Below are positions 59,673 to 64,000 of a stretch of DNA of 64,000 nucleotides, in pieces. The notes beneath the pieces were generated by a model. It ran no database searches and was not told the DNA's origin. It was given only the letters and a program-made list of their open reading frames with translations. Numbering within the stretch: position 1 is the stretch's first letter; each line of letters opens with the position of its first letter. Where the stretch lies: positions 106,315-170,314 of the forward strand of contig QCJF01000001.1 of assembly GCA_003216195.1 (NCBI GenBank), written 5' to 3'. The stretch is from Pelagibacteraceae bacterium AG-404-P08 (GTDB taxonomy: Bacteria > Pseudomonadota > Alphaproteobacteria > HIMB59). The position numbers and the translations under genes were made by a program.

Positions 59673-59861
59673 TTATATCAGAGACAAAAATCTAGCTTGT
59701 TTAATTGCCTTAGTAATTCTAGTGTGAACCGATCTAGACATATTAGTGACTCTTTGAGGTATAATTTTACCGTTATCATTTGTAAATTTTTTAAGTATGT
59801 GCGTATGCTTGTAGTCAAGCTTCATTAATTCTTCATTTGAAATATTTAAGTTTTTTTTCAT
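59673..59861 (-). CDS. rpsR: 30S ribosomal protein S18
   Basis: A 62-residue protein, slightly shorter than the usual 70-80 because of a reduced N-terminus. The core DYKHTHILKKFTNDNGKIIPQRVTN and the tail KAIKQARFLSLI are diagnostic. It overlaps rpsF by one base and binds S6 in the ribosome, matching the gene pairing. Confidence 0.95.
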   Translation of the reverse strand: MKKNLNISNEELMKLDYKHTHILKKFTNDNGKIIPQRVTNMSRSVHTRITKAIKQARFLSLI

Positions 59862-60190
59862 TAATTATCCTTGCTTACTTGGGGAGTAGATTCCTCTAAA
59901 TCATTTAATGATTTTGTGGTAAGAAAACGAAGGCAGTCAGTGTTAAATTTTAAAAAACCATCAAGTTTTTTTGGAAAATTTGAAGCCGAGATAAATCGCA
60001 TAAATTTAAAAGAACCTTTCGAATATTTGTTTATTGAAGTTTTTAAATTTTTTATTCCCCAATCTTCTCTATAGCCAATTGAAACATTATTTTCAGAGAA
60101 AAATTGATCAATAGAATTGTTAAGGTTTTTCAACTGATCATTGGCAAGGTCAGGTTTTATAATAATTGTTGTTTCATATATGTTACTCAT
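59861..60190 (-). CDS. rpsF: 30S ribosomal protein S6
   Basis: A 109-residue protein starting MSNIYETTIIIKPDL, with YREDWGIKNLKTSINKYSKGSF and NTDCLRFLTTK as in the family. It opens the S6-S18-L9-DnaB transcript and diverges from fabD; 32 bases separate the start codons, so both promoters must be packed there or inside the genes. Confidence 0.96.
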   Translation of the reverse strand: MSNIYETTIIIKPDLANDQLKNLNNSIDQFFSENNVSIGYREDWGIKNLKTSINKYSKGSFKFMRFISASNFPKKLDGFLKFNTDCLRFLTTKSLNDLEESTPQVSKDN

Positions 60191-60222
60191 GTAAAAAGAG
60201 TGTCTACAGATATAATTTAACT

Positions 60223-61137
60223 ATGTCAAATAAAAATCTTTCATTGCTTTTTACTGGTCAAGGCTCACAATTTCCTGAAATGGGTATTGATTTTGTTCAC
60301 AAATATGACTGGGTTAAAGAAAGATATTTATTAAGCTCAAAAATACTTGGTTATGATTTACTAGAAGCCCAAAGAGACCAAAGCTTATTAAATTTAACTC
60401 AATATAGCCAACCATTGATTTTTGTATTCAGTTCTATAGTTATCGATCTATGTAAAGATTATTTGTTTAAAAATTTTTCTAAAATTACACTGGCTGGCCA
60501 CTCTTTGGGTGAATATTGTGCTTTATATTTTGCTGAGGCTTTAAATTTTGAGGAAATGCTAGAAGTTGTTAAACACCGTGGAGACTCAATGTCAATTGTC
60601 TCTGACCCTAATAAATATCTAATGTATGCAATATTAAAAAAGGAGGATTACAAAATAGATAATAGTCTTTTTGGCGATGGTGTTTATATGGCCAATCTAA
60701 ATTCAGATCGACAAGTTGTCATATGTGGTCTTAAAGATAATGTCAATAAATTCAAAGATCAAAACCCCATTGGTAAATTTATACCATTAAATGTTTCAGC
60801 CCCATTTCACTCTGATTTAATGAAGGAAAGTGCAGATTTATTTTGTGAAAAAATAAAAAATAAATTATTTAAAAAAATCAATATTGATTTAATTTCAAAT
60901 CACAACCTTATTAATTACAAAAACATCTCTGAAAATGATTATAGCAACCAGCTATCAAATCAAATACACTCTCCTGTAATGTGGTCAGAGACAATTAAAT
61001 TTATTTTAAAAGAGGAAATTAGTACATTCATAGAAATTGGTCCAAAAAAAACTTTGTTGAATTTCTTACCAAAAGATTTTCAAGGTGAGAAATATGCATT
61101 TTGTTCTACAGAGGATATTAATTTTGTTCAAAGATAA
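60223..61137 (+). CDS. fabD: Malonyl-CoA:ACP transacylase
   Basis: Loads malonate onto ACP for fatty acid synthesis. From ATG 60223 the protein has 304 residues: LLFTGQGSQFPEMG, QPLIFVFSSI, the nucleophile serine in GHSLGEYCAL, and the histidine in NVSAPFHSDLM. Upstream in-frame codons overlap rpsF and look non-coding. A 14-base overlap with the likely fabG start couples them. Confidence 0.95.
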   Translation: MSNKNLSLLFTGQGSQFPEMGIDFVHKYDWVKERYLLSSKILGYDLLEAQRDQSLLNLTQYSQPLIFVFSSIVIDLCKDYLFKNFSKITLAGHSLGEYCALYFAEALNFEEMLEVVKHRGDSMSIVSDPNKYLMYAILKKEDYKIDNSLFGDGVYMANLNSDRQVVICGLKDNVNKFKDQNPIGKFIPLNVSAPFHSDLMKESADLFCEKIKNKLFKKINIDLISNHNLINYKNISENDYSNQLSNQIHSPVMWSETIKFILKEEISTFIEIGPKKTLLNFLPKDFQGEKYAFCSTEDINFVQR

Positions 61138-61834
61138 AAAACTATTAGTGACAGGAGGAACGGGATCAATTGGAGGTTCTATATGTAATTATTTTAATAA
61201 AAATGGCTGTAAAGAAATTTTTTCTACAACTACAAATTTTAATAAAGTAAAGCCAGAACAACATTATATTAAATTTAAAGAATTAGATCTAAAAAATATT
61301 GAAAATTTAAATTTAGATGAAATTCTTGACTTTGAAGTTGACTATCTAGTTTTAAATGCAGGTTTAAATAAAGATAATATATTCCTAAGAATGTCTTCAG
61401 AAGATTGGAATACTGTCATAAATGTAAATTTAAATTCATCTTTTCATCTTCTAAAACACTTTACAAAAACTATGGTAAAAAAAAGGTTTGGAAGAATTGT
61501 TTTCATATCCTCAGTAGTTGCCCACACAGGAAACCCAGGACAAGTGAATTATACAGCCACAAAAGCAGCAATCTCTGGATTAATGAAATCATTGGCTTTA
61601 GAAGTATCATCAAGAAATATAACAGTTAATTGTGTGGCACCAGGATTTATAAAATCAAATATGACTGATAGTCTTAATGAAACTCAAAAAAATGCTATTT
61701 TAAACAGAATCCCAATGAAAAAGTTAGGAAATCCTGATGATATTGCCAGGGCAGTTGGATTTTTGTGTTCAGAAAACGCTGAATATATTACCGGACAAAC
61801 CTTACATGTTAACGGGGGCCTTGCATTAATATAA
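61124..61834 (+). CDS. fabG: 3-oxoacyl-ACP reductase
   Basis: An SDR reductase of the fatty acid cycle. The cofactor loop is VTGGTGSIGG, the NAG motif is LNAGLNKDN, and the catalytic SS, Y and K are in ISSVVAHTGNPGQVNYTATKAA. TTG at 61124 gives the usual N-terminus (FKDKKLLVTGG); GTG at 61085 would add 13 residues encoded inside fabD and is less likely. Length from TTG is 236. Confidence 0.93.
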   Translation: MFKDKKLLVTGGTGSIGGSICNYFNKNGCKEIFSTTTNFNKVKPEQHYIKFKELDLKNIENLNLDEILDFEVDYLVLNAGLNKDNIFLRMSSEDWNTVINVNLNSSFHLLKHFTKTMVKKRFGRIVFISSVVAHTGNPGQVNYTATKAAISGLMKSLALEVSSRNITVNCVAPGFIKSNMTDSLNETQKNAILNRIPMKKLGNPDDIARAVGFLCSENAEYITGQTLHVNGGLALI

Positions 61835-61900
61835 TAAAATATTTAAAAATTGATAAGAATGTGGTACGAACTTTTAAATTTATTACTATGAGGTTTTAAT

Positions 61901-62137
61901 ATGAGCGATATCGAAGAAAGAGTGAAAAAAATTGTAGTTGAGCATTTAGGCGTAGAAGAGGCCAAAATTCAAAGTGACTCAAAATTTATTGATGATTTAG
62001 GCGCAGATAGTCTTGACACAGTTGAGCTAGTTATGGCTTTTGAAGAAGAGTTTGGATGTGAAATTCCAGATGACGCTGCCGAAAAAATTGTAACACTTAA
62101 AGATGCTGTTAGTTACTTAACAGATAATTCAAACTAA
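61901..62137 (+). CDS. acpP: Acyl carrier protein
   Basis: A 78-residue acidic carrier. Ser37 in GADSLDT receives phosphopantetheine. A GAGG ribosome site lies a few bases before the ATG, a better one than most genes here have, fitting an abundant protein. It stands 66 bases after fabG, the largest gap in the fab cluster. Confidence 0.98.
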   Translation: MSDIEERVKKIVVEHLGVEEAKIQSDSKFIDDLGADSLDTVELVMAFEEEFGCEIPDDAAEKIVTLKDAVSYLTDNSN

Positions 62138-62155
62138 TTAAGAAAAAAGATTCAA

Positions 62156-63388
62156 TTGAGGAGAGTAGTAGTCACCGGACTTGGAACAATAAACCCTCTA
62201 GGTAATACCGTTGACTCAAGCTGGAGCTCCCTAATAAAATCAAATAGTGGTATTTCAAAAATATCTAAATTTGATGTTGACAGTTATCCTTGCAAAATAG
62301 CCGGATCAATTGAAGAAATAAATATAAGTGACGAAATAGTTAGTCAAAGAGATCAAAGAAAAATTGATAGATTTATTATTTTAGGTTTGATTGCAGCTGA
62401 TGAGGCAATAAAAGACTCTGGTTTTGTATCTGATAATGAGGCAGCTTTTAGGTCTGGTGTGATGGTGGGTTCTGGAATAGGTGGCTTGGACACCATCTAT
62501 AAAAACTCATCTATCTTAGATAACCAAGGTATAAGAAAAATTTCTCCTTTTTTTATTCCATCTTCATTAATTAACTTACTATCCGGACATATTTCAATTA
62601 AGTACAATCTTAAAGGCCCAAATAGCTCACCTGTCACAGCTTGTGCAACAGGCACACATGCTATAGGTGACTCTTTTACAATTATAAAAAACAATAAAGC
62701 AGATTTAATGGTCTGTGGTGGAGCTGAAGCAGCAATATGCCCTCTTGGAGTCTCTGGTTTTTCTGCTGCAAGGGCGTTATGTGACTCTTATAATGACAAT
62801 CCGAGAAAAGGATCTAGACCATGGGACAGAGACAGATCTGGATTTGTTATGGGTGAGGGCGCAGGTGTTCTTGTCCTGGAAGAATTAGAACATGCTAAAA
62901 AGAGAAATGCTAATATATATGCAGAAGTTAAGGGTTACGGTATGTCAGGCGATGCATTCCATATCACTAAACCATCTGAAGATGGTAATGGAGGTTTTAG
63001 AGCCATGGAGATGGCTCTTAAAGAGTCTAAATTAAATAATGATGAAATTGAGTATGTTAACGCTCATGGAACTTCAACTCAAGTTGGAGATATAATTGAA
63101 TTATCAGCAGTAGAGAGATTATTTGTTTCAAATAAAAAATTATTCATGAGCTCAAACAAATCAGCAATAGGTCACCTTTTAGGAGCTGCTGGTGCTGTTG
63201 AGGCAGTATTTTCTATAAAATCTATGCAAACAAAAACATTGCCCCCAACCTTAAATCTAGACAATCCCGATAGAAAAACTGATGTAAATCTTATTCCACA
63301 CGAGTCTATATCGAAATCAGTAAAAAATGTTATCTCTAACTCTTTTGGTTTTGGCGGTACAAATGCAAGCTTAATCTTTGGTATTTAA
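62156..63388 (+). CDS. fabF: 3-oxoacyl-ACP synthase II
   Basis: Condensing enzyme of 410 residues. The catalytic triad is visible as Cys in SPVTACATGTHAIG, His in NAHGTSTQVGD and His in NKSAIGHLLGAAGA. TTG at 62156 is the likely start (RRVVVTGLG). It overlaps gmk by 11 bases, without the mltG and yicC genes that often separate them. Confidence 0.97.
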   Translation: MRRVVVTGLGTINPLGNTVDSSWSSLIKSNSGISKISKFDVDSYPCKIAGSIEEINISDEIVSQRDQRKIDRFIILGLIAADEAIKDSGFVSDNEAAFRSGVMVGSGIGGLDTIYKNSSILDNQGIRKISPFFIPSSLINLLSGHISIKYNLKGPNSSPVTACATGTHAIGDSFTIIKNNKADLMVCGGAEAAICPLGVSGFSAARALCDSYNDNPRKGSRPWDRDRSGFVMGEGAGVLVLEELEHAKKRNANIYAEVKGYGMSGDAFHITKPSEDGNGGFRAMEMALKESKLNNDEIEYVNAHGTSTQVGDIIELSAVERLFVSNKKLFMSSNKSAIGHLLGAAGAVEAVFSIKSMQTKTLPPTLNLDNPDRKTDVNLIPHESISKSVKNVISNSFGFGGTNASLIFGI

Positions 63389-63998
63389 AAGTAAAAAATT
63401 TTGTATTGTTCTTTCATCACCATCAGGTGCTGGTAAAACATCTATTTCAAAAAAGCTATTATTAAAAGATAATTCATTATCATTATCGATATCTTGTACT
63501 ACAAGACCTATAAGAAAGGGTGAAATTAACAATAAAGATTATATTTTCATCAATGATAAACAATTTGAAAGCTCTGTAAAAAAAAATGAATTCATAGAAT
63601 ATGCTAATGTATTTGGTTACAAATACGGAACACTAAAAAAATCAATTAATAATTTTTTTAATAGAAAAAAAGATGTTCTGTTTGATATTGACTGGCAAGG
63701 ATATCAACAATTAAAACAAAGTAATATGGATGTAGTAGGAATATTTATTTTACCCCCCAGCAAAAAGGAATTAATTAAAAGGCTTAAAACTAGAGGCAGG
63801 GATACACCAAAGGAAATGAAAAAAAGAATGAGCCTAGTACAAAATGAAGTATCACATTTTCCCGAGTATGATTACGTGGTGATTAATAAAAATATGAGCG
63901 AGTGTGTAAATCAAATTTTAAACATTATAAGATCTGAAAGACTAAAAAGATCAAGGTATTTAGATTTAACAACCTTTATTAATAAATTTAGAAATTAA
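63378..63998 (+). CDS. gmk: Guanylate kinase
   Basis: Phosphorylates GMP to GDP. The 206-residue protein has the P-loop LSSPSGAGKTS, the GMP-binding SCTTRPIRKGEINNKDY, and DIDWQGYQQLK. TTG at 63378, inside fabF, is the only early start in frame. The gene ends 2 bases before the window edge and is complete. Confidence 0.95.
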   Translation: MVFKSKKFCIVLSSPSGAGKTSISKKLLLKDNSLSLSISCTTRPIRKGEINNKDYIFINDKQFESSVKKNEFIEYANVFGYKYGTLKKSINNFFNRKKDVLFDIDWQGYQQLKQSNMDVVGIFILPPSKKELIKRLKTRGRDTPKEMKKRMSLVQNEVSHFPEYDYVVINKNMSECVNQILNIIRSERLKRSRYLDLTTFINKFRN

Positions 63999-64000
63999 TT

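Noticed and set aside
60166..60222. Upstream start for FabD
   Set aside because: It overlaps the rpsF coding region on the other strand; ATG at 60223 gives the standard N-terminus.

Overview
The window is chromosomal core sequence from a very AT-rich, gene-dense, streamlined alphaproteobacterium, most likely a free-living marine lineage of the SAR11 or HIMB59/AEGEAN-169 type. I infer this from the base composition, the tiny intergenic gaps, many overlapping genes, the 16S/23S sequence, and alphaproteobacterial gene orders: recA-alaS-icd, gltX-cysS-cimA-rpsD, rpsF-rpsR-rplI-dnaB, cvpA-purF and purB-C-S-Q-L-bolA-grxD. The exact lineage cannot be fixed by eye. I see no insertion sequence, prophage, CRISPR array or obvious genomic island.

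Layout. 1-8 kb is a polyamine region: the tail of a probable N-carbamoylputrescine amidase, a complete putrescine ABC importer (potFGHI type), a divergent gamma-glutamylputrescine synthetase/oxidase pair (puuA/puuB type), and a GlcD-like FAD dehydrogenase. 8-12 kb holds tsaC and the hexosamine genes glmU-glmS. 12-21.9 kb is a plus-strand run: an unrecognised 425-residue protein, type II DAHP synthase, nicotinate phosphoribosyltransferase, gltX, cysS, cimA, a TrmJ-like methyltransferase, rpsD and a TPR protein, closed by a hairpin terminator. 21.9-29 kb is a long minus-strand operon (sfsA-map-purB-purC-purS-purQ-purL-bolA-grxD). 29-35.1 kb has a CinA-domain gene, two CAU tRNAs (one the initiator) and a full rRNA operon (16S-Ile-Ala-23S-5S) with a recognisable promoter, boxA and processing stems.

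35.1-38.6 kb (minus) carries a YdhR-like protein, tRNA-Leu, a solute-binding-like protein, nadK, moaA and a DUF3553 protein. 38.7-49.4 kb has recA, alaS, icd, psd-pssA and an RND pump with its adaptor. 49.4-54.3 kb has rlmE, a DUF2794 protein, a redoxin, then a YfgM/BamB/Der-like trio and a probable degenerate SDR. 54.3-60.2 kb (minus) is purF, cvpA, an mlaF/mlaE-like ABC pair, dnaB, rplI, rpsR and rpsF. 60.2-64 kb is fabD-fabG-acpP-fabF-gmk.

Most of the window is well-known housekeeping. The points deserving a second look are the unrecognised 425-residue gene, the eroded first GTPase domain of Der, the degenerate SDR behind purF, the solute-binding-like protein without transporter genes, the divergent starts 2 bp apart, the long convergent overlaps and the tRNA irregularities. 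I found no convincing new multi-gene system.
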